Under the pieces are notes generated by a model. It ran no database searches and was not told the origin of the DNA. It worked only from the letters and a program-made list of their open reading frames with translations. From NCBI RefSeq assembly GCF_009931115.1, contig NZ_CP047491.1:1749501-1813500 (forward strand): DNA of 64,000 bases, given 5' to 3'. Below, in pieces: positions 10,478 through 19,103 of the stretch (its first letter is position 1; each line of letters opens with the position of its first letter). Position numbers and translations under genes: made by a program. The stretch comes from Microbulbifer hydrolyticus (GTDB lineage Bacteria; Pseudomonadota; Gammaproteobacteria; Pseudomonadales; Cellvibrionaceae).

Positions 10478-12271
10478 ATGAGCGAGATCAAGATTCCGCT
10501 GCGTGACATGCGCTTTGCCATGCGCGAGCTGTTCGATTGGGATCAGCACTATGCGACGCTGGGCTATGAAGACGCGAGCCCGGACGTGGTCGACGCCATC
10601 CTGGACGAGGGGGCCAAGTTCTGTGAGAACGTGCTGGCGCCCCTGAACCAGATCGGTGACCAGCAGGGCTGCACCTGGAACGATGGTGAGGTCAAAACCC
10701 CGGATGGCTTCAAGGAAGCCTACCAGCAGTTCGTGGAGGCCGGCTGGCCGTCACTGGCGCACAATGTGGATCACGGTGGACAGGGTCTGCCGCCGTCCCT
10801 GGGCACCATCCTGAGTGAAATGGTGGGCACTTCCAACTGGTCCTGGGGTATGTATCCGGGCCTGTCCCACGGCGCCATGAACACCCTGGAGGCCCACGGT
10901 ACCGACGAACAGAAACACACCTACCTGACCAAGCTGGTCGAAGGTACCTGGACCGGTACCATGTGCCTGACTGAGCCGCATTGTGGTACCGACCTTGGTA
11001 TCCTGCGTTCCAAGGCCGAGCCCAATGACGATGGGTCTTATTCCATTACCGGTACCAAAATTTTCATCTCTGCCGGTGAGCACGATATGGCCGAAAACAT
11101 CGTGCATATCGTACTGGCGCGTCTCCCCGACGCACCCGAAGGTACCAAGGGTATCTCCCTGTTTATCGTTCCCAAATTCCTGCCCAACGCAGATGGTTCC
11201 GTGGGCGAGCGCAACGGCGTGGCCTGTGGTTCGCTCGAACACAAGATGGGTATTCACGGCAATGCAACCGCGGTGCTGAACTTTGATGGTGCCAAGGGCT
11301 TCCTGATTGGTCCTCCCAACAAGGGCCTGAACTGCATGTTTACCTTCATGAACACCGCGCGCCTGGGGACTGCCTTGCAGGGCGTGGCCCACGCGGAAGC
11401 GGGTTTCCAGAAGTCCCTGGCGTACGCCAAGGACCGCCTGCAGATGCGCTCTCTGAGCGGCCCGAAAAACCCGGAAGGTCCGGCAGACCCGATCATCGTG
11501 CACCCCGATGTACGCCGCATGCTGCTGACCCAGAAAGCCTTCTCCGAAGGTGGTCGTATGCTGGTGCTGCTGTGCGCGCAGCAGGTAGACCGCTCCCAGA
11601 GTGGCTCCGAAGAGGAGCGCAAGGACGCCGACGATCTGCTCGCCTTCCTGACGCCGATCGCCAAGGCCTTCCTGACCGAAACCGGCTATGAGTCTGCCAA
11701 CCTGGGCATGCAGTGTTTCGGTGGCCACGGTTACATCGCCGAGTGGGGCATGGAGCAGAACGTGCGCGATGCGCGTATCTCCACTATTTACGAAGGCACC
11801 ACCGGCATCCAGGCTCTGGATCTGCTGGGCCGCAAGGTGCTGATGAGCCAGGGCGAGCTGCTGCGCAAGTTCACCAAGATTGTGCACAAGTTCTGTCAGG
11901 CGGAAGTCGACAACGAAGCGCTGGCGCCATATGTCGCCAGGCTTCAGGAGCTGAACAAGGAGTGGGGCGAGCTGACCATGAATGTGGGCGTCAAGGCGAT
12001 GGAAAACCCCGACGAAGTCGGTGCCGCCTCCGTGGACTACCTGATGTATTCCGGTTACGCGGTACAGGCCTACCTGTGGGCTCTGAGCGCCAAGGTTGCC
12101 AATGAGAAAATCGCTGCGGGTAGTGCGGAAGAGGATTTCTACCGCGCCAAACTGGCGACCGCACGTTTCTTCTTCGACCGGATTCTGCCGCGCACGGCAA
12201 CCCATGCCAGTGCCATGCAGAGTGGTGCGGAAAACCTGATGAGCCTGGATGCGGAACACTTCGTATTCTGA
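10478..12271 (+). CDS. Acyl-CoA dehydrogenase, DmdC/large FadE-like family
   Basis: An FAD-dependent acyl-CoA dehydrogenase of 597 residues that introduces the alpha-beta double bond in acyl-CoA. The long form, with an extra C-terminal helical domain, is the type named for 3-methylmercaptopropionyl-CoA dehydrogenase (DmdC) and also used for ordinary fatty acids. Visible elements: a family-specific N-terminus (RDMRFAMRELFDW), the substrate/FAD motif MCLTEPHCGTDLG near residue 163, KIFISAGEHD near 192, the glycine-rich QCFGGHGYIAEWGMEQNVRD near 410 and the catalytic Glu in IYEGTTGIQALDLLGRK near 440. GAAAGAGGG precedes the ATG. An SCP2-like gene and fadD follow, giving a fatty-acid catabolic block. 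The exact acyl substrate cannot be read from sequence. Confidence 0.92.
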   Translation: MSEIKIPLRDMRFAMRELFDWDQHYATLGYEDASPDVVDAILDEGAKFCENVLAPLNQIGDQQGCTWNDGEVKTPDGFKEAYQQFVEAGWPSLAHNVDHGGQGLPPSLGTILSEMVGTSNWSWGMYPGLSHGAMNTLEAHGTDEQKHTYLTKLVEGTWTGTMCLTEPHCGTDLGILRSKAEPNDDGSYSITGTKIFISAGEHDMAENIVHIVLARLPDAPEGTKGISLFIVPKFLPNADGSVGERNGVACGSLEHKMGIHGNATAVLNFDGAKGFLIGPPNKGLNCMFTFMNTARLGTALQGVAHAEAGFQKSLAYAKDRLQMRSLSGPKNPEGPADPIIVHPDVRRMLLTQKAFSEGGRMLVLLCAQQVDRSQSGSEEERKDADDLLAFLTPIAKAFLTETGYESANLGMQCFGGHGYIAEWGMEQNVRDARISTIYEGTTGIQALDLLGRKVLMSQGELLRKFTKIVHKFCQAEVDNEALAPYVARLQELNKEWGELTMNVGVKAMENPDEVGAASVDYLMYSGYAVQAYLWALSAKVANEKIAAGSAEEDFYRAKLATARFFFDRILPRTATHASAMQSGAENLMSLDAEHFVF

Positions 12272-12284
12272 GCTTGAAGTAGGA

Positions 12285-12319
12285 AAAGCACCGCCGCTGG
12301 AAACATCGGCGGTGTTTTT
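12285..12319 (+). terminator. Intrinsic terminator after the acyl-CoA dehydrogenase
   Basis: CACCGCCG (12289-12296) pairs with CGGCGGTG (12307-12314) around a 10-base loop, followed by TTTTT. It lies 17 bases after the stop codon. Confidence 0.85.
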
Positions 12320-12375
12320 GAATCCGGCTTTTGCCAACGGCGGTGAAAGCGGGGTGTTTAACATCCGGAGCACCG

Positions 12376-12726
12376 ATGCAACTACCCGCGCGAATCATTG
12401 AGCGGCTGCAGCAGCTGACTTGTCTGCCAAAAACCGCTCGGGTACAGTTTCGATTGCCCGATGGCAGCGACTTTTACCTTGAGGTGCACCACCGTGAGGC
12501 CGGCGCTGGTACCCCAGCGGGCGATCGCGGCATGATCGAAGCCGAGCAGTTTTCCGGCGTCGTCGAAGGCGCCGACCTGGAACTCGAAATGTCCTACAAC
12601 ACCCTGAAGGACGTTATCGATGGGCAGTTGAGTGGCCGACACGCATTTTTGCTAGGGGACATCCGATATACCGGCAACCGGGAACTGGCGGCGGCACTGG
12701 CGGATCTTTTTTCCGTGCACCCGTGA
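12376..12726 (+). CDS. SCP2 sterol-binding-like domain protein
   Basis: A 116-residue protein whose C-terminal half resembles the sterol carrier protein 2 fold, a lipid-binding pocket domain. The pattern LEMSYNTLKDVIDGQLSGRHAFLLGDIRYTGN corresponds to the SCP2 stretch in which the domain holds a hydrophobic ligand. No signal peptide. The ATG at 12376 is preceded by CCGGAG at a good distance; an upstream in-frame ATG at 12331 lies close behind the preceding terminator and has no ribosome site. It sits between an acyl-CoA dehydrogenase and FadD, which fits a role in binding acyl chains or acyl-CoA, though that is inference. Confidence 0.68.
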   Translation: MQLPARIIERLQQLTCLPKTARVQFRLPDGSDFYLEVHHREAGAGTPAGDRGMIEAEQFSGVVEGADLELEMSYNTLKDVIDGQLSGRHAFLLGDIRYTGNRELAAALADLFSVHP

Positions 12727-13189
12727 CCCGGGTTCCGGAGCGCGTTCCACGCGGATGAGGCGGTTTGATGATGTTCGTGTGAGGATTACCTCGGGAGGAA
12801 TAGAACTGCCTTGCCTTCGGTGCTCCAATATTCATACTGGTGATCTTCAACGGTATAAATTGCTGCATGCTGGCAGCTCATATAACAATTAGTGAAGACA
12901 ATGCGCTGTGTCTGAAAATTCAGGCGGCTTATTTGTTTCTTGTAGCGACATTCACCGAATAACTATCAAAACTTACAATAATTATCTGTCCGCATGGCTC
13001 GTGGCCTGAGGATTTCGTCTATATACGGACATGGGTACCAGAACTGGTCGTTAAGCGGCCAGTTTCGGCGGTTGGTTAATTTCCACGCCATGGTATCTTC
13101 GGCCTGTAACCTGACCGATAATCCCGGGTTAAGGGGCGCATCGCATCACGCGGGCAGCACCACAAAAACAACATATTGGGAGAAATAAG
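12727..13189. other. AT-richer intergenic region upstream of fadD
   Basis: No convincing gene. The stretch around 12860-12990 is clearly more AT-rich than its surroundings, which suits a promoter. A hairpin AACTGGTC (13042-13049)/GGCCAGTT (13057-13064) with a 7-base loop lies in the presumptive fadD leader; it has no T-run, so it is not a standard terminator. The bases just before 13190 contain the fadD ribosome site GGGAGAAA. Confidence 0.4.
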
Positions 13190-14827
13190 TTGGACATCGA
13201 ACACAGTATTCTTGACGTGTTTTCCAATGCCACGGCGAAATACGCCGATCGGCCGGCCTTTACCTGCCTCGGGCATACTCTGACGTTCGGCGATATCGAC
13301 AGGCTCAGCGCCAACTTTGCCTCCTACCTGCAGAACAAAACCAGCCTCAAGCCTGGTGATCGGATAGCTGTTCAGTTGCCCAACGTCCTCCAATATCCGG
13401 TTATTGTCTTCGGTGCACTGCGAGCCGGACTCATCGTGGTGAATACCAATCCCCTGTACACCCCGCGTGAACTCAAACATCAGTTGAACGACTCGGGTGC
13501 CAAGGCACTCGTTGTTCTGGCGAATATTGCCGATGTCGCTTCAGAAGTTATCCCGGAAACCGGGGTGGAGCAGGTGATCGTATCCGAAATTGCCGACCTG
13601 CATCCGCCGCTCAAGCGTATTCTGATCAACAGTGTCGCCAAATACATCAAGAAGATGGTGCCCGAGTTCAGCTTCGCCAATCGTGTAGATTTCCGCGATG
13701 CGATGTCTGTTGGTGCCAGCCAGAAGCATCAGGATGTACAGCGGACTCCGGATGACCTCGCCGTATTGCAATACACTGGCGGTACCACTGGCGTGGCCAA
13801 GGGCGCAATGCTGACCAATCGCAACCTGGTTGCGAATATGGAGCAGGTGCGTGAGGCGCTGGGCGACTCCATGCGAGAGGGGGAAGAGTTTTACATTGCA
13901 CCGCTGCCGCTGTATCACATCTATGCATTCACTCTTCACTGCATGTGCCTGTTTAGCACGGGTAGCCACTCGCTGCTCATCCCTAACCCGCGCGATATTC
14001 CCGGCTTTGTTAAAACCCTGAAGGGAAAACGTTTTACCGGGTTCTGTGGTCTCAATACGCTTTTTAATGGCCTGATGCGCTGTCCTGAATTCGCCGACCT
14101 GGACTTCAGCAAGCTCCACACCACCTGTTCCGGTGGTATGGCGCTGACCCGTGCTACCGCGGAAAAATGGGAAAAAATGACCGGCTGTGTGGTGACCGAA
14201 GGTTACGGCATGACCGAAACGGCGCCGGTAGTTTCCTTCAACCCCGCGGACGCCGTGCAATTGGGTACTGTGGGTGTTGCGGTCCCGGGTACCGAAGTCA
14301 AAGTCATTGACGAGAATGGCAACGATCTGCCCAACAATACCCCGGGCGAGCTCTGTGTACGCGGACCCCAGGTGATGAAAGGTTACTGGGAGCGCCCGGA
14401 AGCTACCGCGGATACCATCGATTCGGAAGGGTGGCTCAAAACCGGGGATATGGCCGTGATCCAGGATGATGGCTACATCAAGATCGTCGACCGCAAAAAA
14501 GACATGATCATCGTGTCCGGTTTCAACGTGTACCCGAATGAGATCGAGGACGTTGTGGCGGCGCATCCCAAGGTTGCCGAGGCTGCGGCTGTTGGCATTC
14601 CTGATGAACGCAGTGGTGAAACCGTCAAGCTGTTTGTGGTGAAAGCCGACGACGCGCTGACAGCCGACGAGGTGATTGCCTATTGCCGCGAAAATATGAC
14701 GGCGTACAAAGTGCCAAAAAATATTGAGTTCCGCGACGATCTGCCCAAGACCAATGTGGGCAAGATCCTGCGTCGGGAGCTGCGCGACGAGGAAATCAAG
14801 AAAAACGGTGAGCCCGTTAGCGCCTGA
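13190..14827 (+). CDS. fadD: Long-chain fatty acid-CoA ligase FadD
   Basis: FadD activates long-chain fatty acids to acyl-CoA with ATP, coupling uptake to beta-oxidation at the inner membrane. The 545-residue product closely follows FadD: GRV-like core ALRAGLIVVNTNPLYTPREL near residue 84, AMP-binding P-loop QYTGGTTGVAKGAML near 193, EGYGMTETAP near 337, and the C-terminal KTGDMAVIQDDGYIKIVDR and GKILRRELRD. The start is TTG: GGGAGAAA lies about 6 bases upstream, and the in-frame region back to a stop at 13130 has no ATG, GTG or TTG. The N-terminus is about 20 residues shorter than in E. coli FadD. It ends at an intrinsic terminator. Confidence 0.92.
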   Translation: MDIEHSILDVFSNATAKYADRPAFTCLGHTLTFGDIDRLSANFASYLQNKTSLKPGDRIAVQLPNVLQYPVIVFGALRAGLIVVNTNPLYTPRELKHQLNDSGAKALVVLANIADVASEVIPETGVEQVIVSEIADLHPPLKRILINSVAKYIKKMVPEFSFANRVDFRDAMSVGASQKHQDVQRTPDDLAVLQYTGGTTGVAKGAMLTNRNLVANMEQVREALGDSMREGEEFYIAPLPLYHIYAFTLHCMCLFSTGSHSLLIPNPRDIPGFVKTLKGKRFTGFCGLNTLFNGLMRCPEFADLDFSKLHTTCSGGMALTRATAEKWEKMTGCVVTEGYGMTETAPVVSFNPADAVQLGTVGVAVPGTEVKVIDENGNDLPNNTPGELCVRGPQVMKGYWERPEATADTIDSEGWLKTGDMAVIQDDGYIKIVDRKKDMIIVSGFNVYPNEIEDVVAAHPKVAEAAAVGIPDERSGETVKLFVVKADDALTADEVIAYCRENMTAYKVPKNIEFRDDLPKTNVGKILRRELRDEEIKKNGEPVSA

Positions 14828-14850
14828 GTATGTAAATACCCGTACGCTAG

Positions 14851-14881
14851 AAAACCCCGCTGCTTGCAGCGGGGTTTTTTT
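14851..14881 (+). terminator. Intrinsic terminator after fadD
   Basis: CCCCGCTGC (14855-14863) pairs with GCAGCGGGG (14866-14874) across a very short loop and is followed by seven T; A-rich bases before the stem allow some function in the other direction. Confidence 0.88.
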
Positions 14882-14951
14882 GTCCTCAATTTACTCGGCT
14901 AGTGTTGCGCTATAACTATGGAGTCCCTGACTCCGATGATAGAAGCGCGCT

Positions 14952-15479
14952 ATGACAGAACAGAAAAAACGGACCACATTGCTCCATGAGGAGTTGCCCG
15001 CGGAGCACGATGATCCGTTGATCCGTGTCTTGCACATCGTCATCCGGGCCTCCATACGCTTACTGGCCATATTGATGGCAATGGTCATCATGTGGAGTGT
15101 CGCGGATGTAATCTGGGTGCTGTACGAGCGCCTGTCCGTGGATCCTGTTTTTCTGCTTGATCACAATGATTTGTTCGATGTGTTTGGAGCCATCATGCTG
15201 GTGCTGATCTCGATTGAGATTTTTATCAATATTCGCCTTTATCTGGGTTCGAACGTTATCCCGATCAAGCTCGTCGTCGCGACCGCCCTGATGGCCATCG
15301 CGCGAAAGGTCATCGTGCTCGACCTGGACGATACCGGGCCAAATTATGTGATCGGAATTGCCGTGACAACGCTGGCGCTGGGAATCACATACTGGCTGAT
15401 AGCCAGAAAAGACGCGCTGGCCTATGAAACATATCGGCGTGGGGATGATTCTGAATCTGACAATTCTCAAGAAAATTGA
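14952..15479 (+). CDS. PsiE-family phosphate-starvation-inducible membrane protein
   Basis: A 175-residue inner-membrane protein of the PsiE family; E. coli PsiE is induced by phosphate starvation but its biochemical role is unknown. After a polar N-terminus (about residues 1-30) there are four hydrophobic segments (about 33-55, 75-96, 102-121 and 133-153). The family pattern DLFDVFGAIMLVLISIEIFINIRLYL includes the conserved acidic and aromatic residues between helices. The C-terminus is acidic and polar. It is a single-gene unit bounded by intrinsic terminators. I see no clear Pho box upstream, so phosphate control here is not supported by the sequence. Confidence 0.82.
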   Translation: MTEQKKRTTLLHEELPAEHDDPLIRVLHIVIRASIRLLAILMAMVIMWSVADVIWVLYERLSVDPVFLLDHNDLFDVFGAIMLVLISIEIFINIRLYLGSNVIPIKLVVATALMAIARKVIVLDLDDTGPNYVIGIAVTTLALGITYWLIARKDALAYETYRRGDDSESDNSQEN

Positions 15480-15503
15480 GTCGGTCAAAAATGGCCGATA
15501 CAT

Positions 15504-15536
15504 AAAAAAGGGGCGCCAAAGCGGCGCCCCTTTTCG
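15504..15536. terminator. Bidirectional terminator between psiE-like gene and the M28 peptidase
   Basis: A-run, then GGGGCGCC (15510-15517) pairing with GGCGCCCC (15523-15530) across a 5-base loop, then TTTT. It lies between converging genes and can serve both. Confidence 0.85.
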
Positions 15537-15565
15537 TGTCAGACTACTTGCTTAGTGCAAGCCAG

Positions 15566-17362
15566 TCACTTTCTGTTTTCCGAGCTGTTGTCGCGAATAG
15601 CCCGGAACTCATTGCCCTTGTACCAGTTCGGCCAGTCCCGGCTATTGGCCAGTGCCAAGCCGATATCGAGGCCGAGGGCCAGATCCAGCGCTGCGCCTTC
15701 CAGGTTCCACTGTGGGTCGTATTCATCGCCGGGCTTGTGGTAGTGCTCTGCTGTGTACTCTTCACCTTTCTTCTGGGCCCATTCGCGACCGTGTTCGAAG
15801 CTATCGGTACCGGAATCGAAGTAGAGCATGGGTACACCCTTTTTCGCCAGGCTGAAGTGATCGGAGCGATAGAAGTAGCCGCGTTCCGGATGATCTTCCG
15901 GGGCCAGGTAGCGCCCCTGAGCAGACGCGGCTTTCTCCAGGTCCTTTTCCAGCTCGCTGTTACCGTATCCCACCACGATCACATCGCGCATTGGGCCAAG
16001 CACGCCCATGGCATCGAAGTTGATGCCGGCCACGGTCTTCCCAAGGGGGATCACCGGATTGGCGGCGTAGTATTTGGAGCCCAGCAGGCCGGATTCTTCA
16101 GCGGTGACTGCGACAAATACCAGTGAACGTTCAGGTGCCTGGGGCATCTTGGCAACCTGATGGGCCATTGCCAGCAGGCCGGCGGTACCGGTGGCGTTGT
16201 CGACCGCGCCGTTGAAGATCTGGTCACCATCATCTGCGTGGGTGTTTACACCCAGGTGGTCCCAGTGCGCGGTATAAATAATCGCTTCCTCGGGGTATTT
16301 GCTTCCCTCGATTTTGGCCACCACATTGCGGGAGTTTGAGGTGCGGACCTTGCTAGTGAGATCAACCGATGCAGTGAGGTTCAGCGGCTTGGGCTTGAAA
16401 CCCTGCTGCTTGGCTGCGTCCATTTCCTCGGTCAGGTCCAGACCCGCGGCACTGAACAGGGACTTGGCTGCATCACTGGTGATCCAGGATTCCACGGCTA
16501 CGCGATCGGCATTCTTGTCCGCGGCTTCCAGGCTGATCTGTGCCCCGGACCAGCTGCCACTGACCACTTCCCAGGGATACCCGGCGGCGCCGGTTTCGTG
16601 GATGATGATGGCGCCGGCGGCTCCCTGACGCGCGGCTTCTTCAAACTTGTAGCTCCAGCGTCCGTAATAGGTCATGGCGTTGCCATTGAACAGGTTTTTA
16701 TCCTGAGTGGCGTAGCCCGGGTCGTTGACCAGGATCACCGCGGTCTTGCCCTGCATATCCAGACCGGCGTAATCATTCCAGTCGTTCTCTGGCGCGACGA
16801 TGCCGTAGCCGACAAACACCAGTGGACTGTCTTTCAGCTGGCTTTCCGGAGTCTGCCGCTGGGTGAAGGCGACCATGTCCTTGAGTGGCTGCAGGGATTG
16901 TTCGAAGTCCTTGCCCTTGATCTCAAGTGGGGTGCTTTCAATCTGCATCTCCACCACGGGGACATCCTGGAACCAGCTGGGGTTGCCGTCCGCGTCAGTG
17001 GCTCCCGGTTGCAGCCCCAGTTTTTTGAACTCATCCGCGAGGTAGTTCACGGTCAGTTCTTCTCCCTTGGTGGCCGGGGCGCGCCCCTCAAACTTGTCGG
17101 AGGCGAGTACCGCGATGTGCTTGTGCAGGTCTTTGGCGATTTCCGCCACCTCGGTCTTTTCTGCGTCGCTCAATGTTGGCTCGGAAATGACATCCACGGT
17201 GGGCATTTCCTTGGGCGCAGGCAGGTTGCGCTCGGCGGGCTGCTCGCTCTGAGCCTCCTGCTGGGGCTTGTCTGCAGTGTCTTTGCTGCAGGCTGCAATC
17301 ACAGTGAGCCCCGCGAGGGCGAGCGGTAGCGCCAGGCGCCGCCAGTGGTTGGGTGTGCGCAT
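15566..17362 (-). CDS. Lipoprotein M28-family metallopeptidase (with PA-domain insertion)
   Basis: A secreted zinc aminopeptidase-type enzyme anchored as a lipoprotein. The chosen ATG gives a lipoprotein signal (MRTPNHWRRLALPLALAGLT..IAAC, lipobox Cys near residue 26) and has AAGGA 7 bases upstream; longer frames upstream overlap the M14 gene. The M28 zinc ligands and catalytic residues are visible in order: TAHWDHLG (His, Asp), GAVDNATG (Asp), TAEESGLLG (Glu-Glu), NFDAMG (Asp) and YRSDHFSLA (His). Between the N-terminal region and the second half of the catalytic domain there is a protease-associated (PA) type insert (GYGIVAPENDWNDYAGLDMQ). About 600 residues is usual for this type. It lies 40 bases downstream of the M14 carboxypeptidase on the same strand, so both are probably one peptide-degrading operon. 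Confidence 0.92.
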   Translation of the reverse strand: MRTPNHWRRLALPLALAGLTVIAACSKDTADKPQQEAQSEQPAERNLPAPKEMPTVDVISEPTLSDAEKTEVAEIAKDLHKHIAVLASDKFEGRAPATKGEELTVNYLADEFKKLGLQPGATDADGNPSWFQDVPVVEMQIESTPLEIKGKDFEQSLQPLKDMVAFTQRQTPESQLKDSPLVFVGYGIVAPENDWNDYAGLDMQGKTAVILVNDPGYATQDKNLFNGNAMTYYGRWSYKFEEAARQGAAGAIIIHETGAAGYPWEVVSGSWSGAQISLEAADKNADRVAVESWITSDAAKSLFSAAGLDLTEEMDAAKQQGFKPKPLNLTASVDLTSKVRTSNSRNVVAKIEGSKYPEEAIIYTAHWDHLGVNTHADDGDQIFNGAVDNATGTAGLLAMAHQVAKMPQAPERSLVFVAVTAEESGLLGSKYYAANPVIPLGKTVAGINFDAMGVLGPMRDVIVVGYGNSELEKDLEKAASAQGRYLAPEDHPERGYFYRSDHFSLAKKGVPMLYFDSGTDSFEHGREWAQKKGEEYTAEHYHKPGDEYDPQWNLEGAALDLALGLDIGLALANSRDWPNWYKGNEFRAIRDNSSENRK

Positions 17363-17402
17363 AAAGGGTCCTTTTCTGGTTATTAGAGGTGTGTTGTTCC
17401 GG

Positions 17403-18533
17403 TTATTTCTTGTCCATAAATGCCAGGGTCTGGCGGATGGGAAACAGCATGTCGCTGGCGAGGCTGCGGCAGCGCGCGGGAGACCAGCCTTCGATCGGGT
17501 CCGGCAGGTTGTCGTTGTCCTTGAACGGCATTTCAAGGGTCAGTGCGAGAGTACGGAACTGGTGGCCACACCAGTTGGTACCCACGGTCATGTTGGCCTC
17601 GCCGGGCTTGTCCAGCGGGTAGCCGCGCTCGGTCTGAAAATCGGGGCTGATCTGCTCGAAAGCCTGCTTGAAGGTGGACTCGAGTTCCGCGTGCTTTTCG
17701 TCGTAGCCCGGAATGCCTTCACAGGCGGCCACAAAGTTGAACGGCAGCGCCTCATCGCCATGGATGTCGAGGAACATATTGCCTCCGGTAGCCAGCATGC
17801 GCTCTCGCACCAGGTAGACCTCCGGGCTGCGCTCCATACTCGGTGACTGCCACTCGCGGTTCAGGTTGGCACCGGCCGCATTGGTACGCAGGTGCCCGCG
17901 TACACTGCCGTCCGGGTTCATGTTGGGTACAACGTAAAACACCGTGTCTTCGAGCAGGCTGAGAGCGGAGGGGTTGGATTCATCCAGCAGGGTCTCCAGG
18001 AAGCCCTCGACAAACCATTCCGCCATGGATTCACCGGGATGCTGGCGTGCGATCATCCAGACTTTGTGTTTTGCGGTATCCGGGTTGCCTACAGTGAGCA
18101 GAGTCATCTCTCGGCCATCCAGAGTGAGCCCGAGGGTTTCTGTCTGAACACGCTCATCAGACTGTGCCCAGGCGAGCAGGTCCAGGTGCCGGTCCCAGGA
18201 GTAGGGGGCGAAGTAGGCCAGGTAGATGGCAGGCTGTTCCAGGTTTACCGAAAAATCCAGAACTTTGCCGTCGTACTGTGCGTCGATCCGAAACCAGTTG
18301 TGGCGATCGTAGGAGGCGCAGACCCGGTAATTCTCCCAGCCTTCCGGATAGGCGGCTTTGCCAGCGTTGGTGATGCGCAGTGGGTATTCCTTGCCGACTT
18401 CACCTTCGAGGCGAAAGTGGAACCACTGATAGAAATCCGACTGATTGTCGATCCGGATGGCGAGTTCGACAGGGGTGCTGTTCTTGTCGATGACCGTGAT
18501 ATTGCCGCTGTCAAAGGCGCTGCTGATATGCAT
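17403..18533 (-). CDS. M14-family zinc carboxypeptidase, cytosolic carboxypeptidase (CCP)-like
   Basis: A 376-residue metallocarboxypeptidase resembling the bacterial relatives of eukaryotic cytosolic carboxypeptidases, which trim C-terminal residues such as glutamate. The N-terminal beta-sandwich domain (about residues 1-125) is typical of the CCP group. The catalytic domain has ARQHPGESMAEWF (zinc His and Glu), VVPNMNPDGSVRGHLRTN, NLNREWQSP, MFLDIHGDEALPF (third zinc ligand) and the catalytic Glu in LTLEMPFKDN. No signal peptide, so it should act in the cytoplasm. GGAG lies 8 bases before the ATG. It is the first gene of a pair with the M28 lipoprotein. Confidence 0.92.
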   Translation of the reverse strand: MHISSAFDSGNITVIDKNSTPVELAIRIDNQSDFYQWFHFRLEGEVGKEYPLRITNAGKAAYPEGWENYRVCASYDRHNWFRIDAQYDGKVLDFSVNLEQPAIYLAYFAPYSWDRHLDLLAWAQSDERVQTETLGLTLDGREMTLLTVGNPDTAKHKVWMIARQHPGESMAEWFVEGFLETLLDESNPSALSLLEDTVFYVVPNMNPDGSVRGHLRTNAAGANLNREWQSPSMERSPEVYLVRERMLATGGNMFLDIHGDEALPFNFVAACEGIPGYDEKHAELESTFKQAFEQISPDFQTERGYPLDKPGEANMTVGTNWCGHQFRTLALTLEMPFKDNDNLPDPIEGWSPARCRSLASDMLFPIRQTLAFMDKK

Positions 18534-19103
18534 GCGTTGGCTCCGCAGTAGTTGTGGGCGAAAGGGGTAGAGCCGGTTGCCGCTGGCGCATCCGGCAGTT
18601 TAATTCGTTTGATATTGCAGGATACAGATTCAAAATAAAAATTCAGGATAGTCCACGGCAGCTTGAAGGAAATATCTGCTCGGATTTGGTTTTTGAGGAC
18701 AAAATATTGAAAAGTGAAACGCGAGGATATTTTTGGGCCGGGGCGAGCTGACTGGAAAGCACGGGTTTTAATACATGCACCATTAAAAAGGCGCGATGTC
18801 CTTGCGAACACCGCGCCCCTGCCATTCCCTGGCGGCACCTGCTGAGACTACTGCTCCCTGAAATTTCTGGCGTCAGACCAATGACGACTTCTCACTGCCC
18901 CGGTCAATGCGCGGTGCGAACCACAACCACACCATCAGAAATGTTGTACTGCTCCCTGACATCCCTCAGCAGGTGCTGTTTAAAGTTTAGGCAGGCTATT
19001 TCCGGATCGCAGTCCCGGAGTCAAAACTTGGCGCTCAATCGGTTAACTTTTATACAGCTCCGGGCATCCTGTACCTGCCTGCTCAAACAAGAGGAGGCGA
19101 ACG
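18534..19103. other. Gene-poor 570-base stretch with a possible coding remnant
   Basis: No complete gene is supported. On the minus strand a 38-codon open stretch (19020 down to 18904) ends in TGA and reads like protein (…NFKQHLLRDVREQYNISDG…) but has no usable start codon, so it may be a decayed gene end. A 12-base direct repeat ACTGCTCCCTGA occurs at 18850-18861 and 18948-18959, and CACCTGCTGAG (18836-18846) recurs inverted at 18965-18975. The part upstream of the M14 gene (about 18600-18780) is AT-rich and probably holds its promoter. Confidence 0.35.
18785..18817 (-). terminator. Minus-strand intrinsic terminator in the gene-poor stretch
   Basis: Read on the minus strand, GGCGCGGTGT pairs with ACATCGCGCC (one G-T wobble, 8-base loop) and is followed by TTTTTAA. 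The nearest intact upstream gene on this strand (SYLF lipoprotein) ends about 290 bases away. Confidence 0.7.

Noticed and set aside
10751..12373. 540-codon open frame on the minus strand opposite the acyl-CoA dehydrogenase
   Set aside because: It lies entirely antisense to a well-conserved gene, has His/Gln/Val-rich shadow composition and no ribosome site; it is produced by codon bias of the real gene.
12994..13188. 64-codon frame directly before fadD
   Set aside because: Out of frame with fadD and without a ribosome site; the AT-rich stretch is better explained as promoter.
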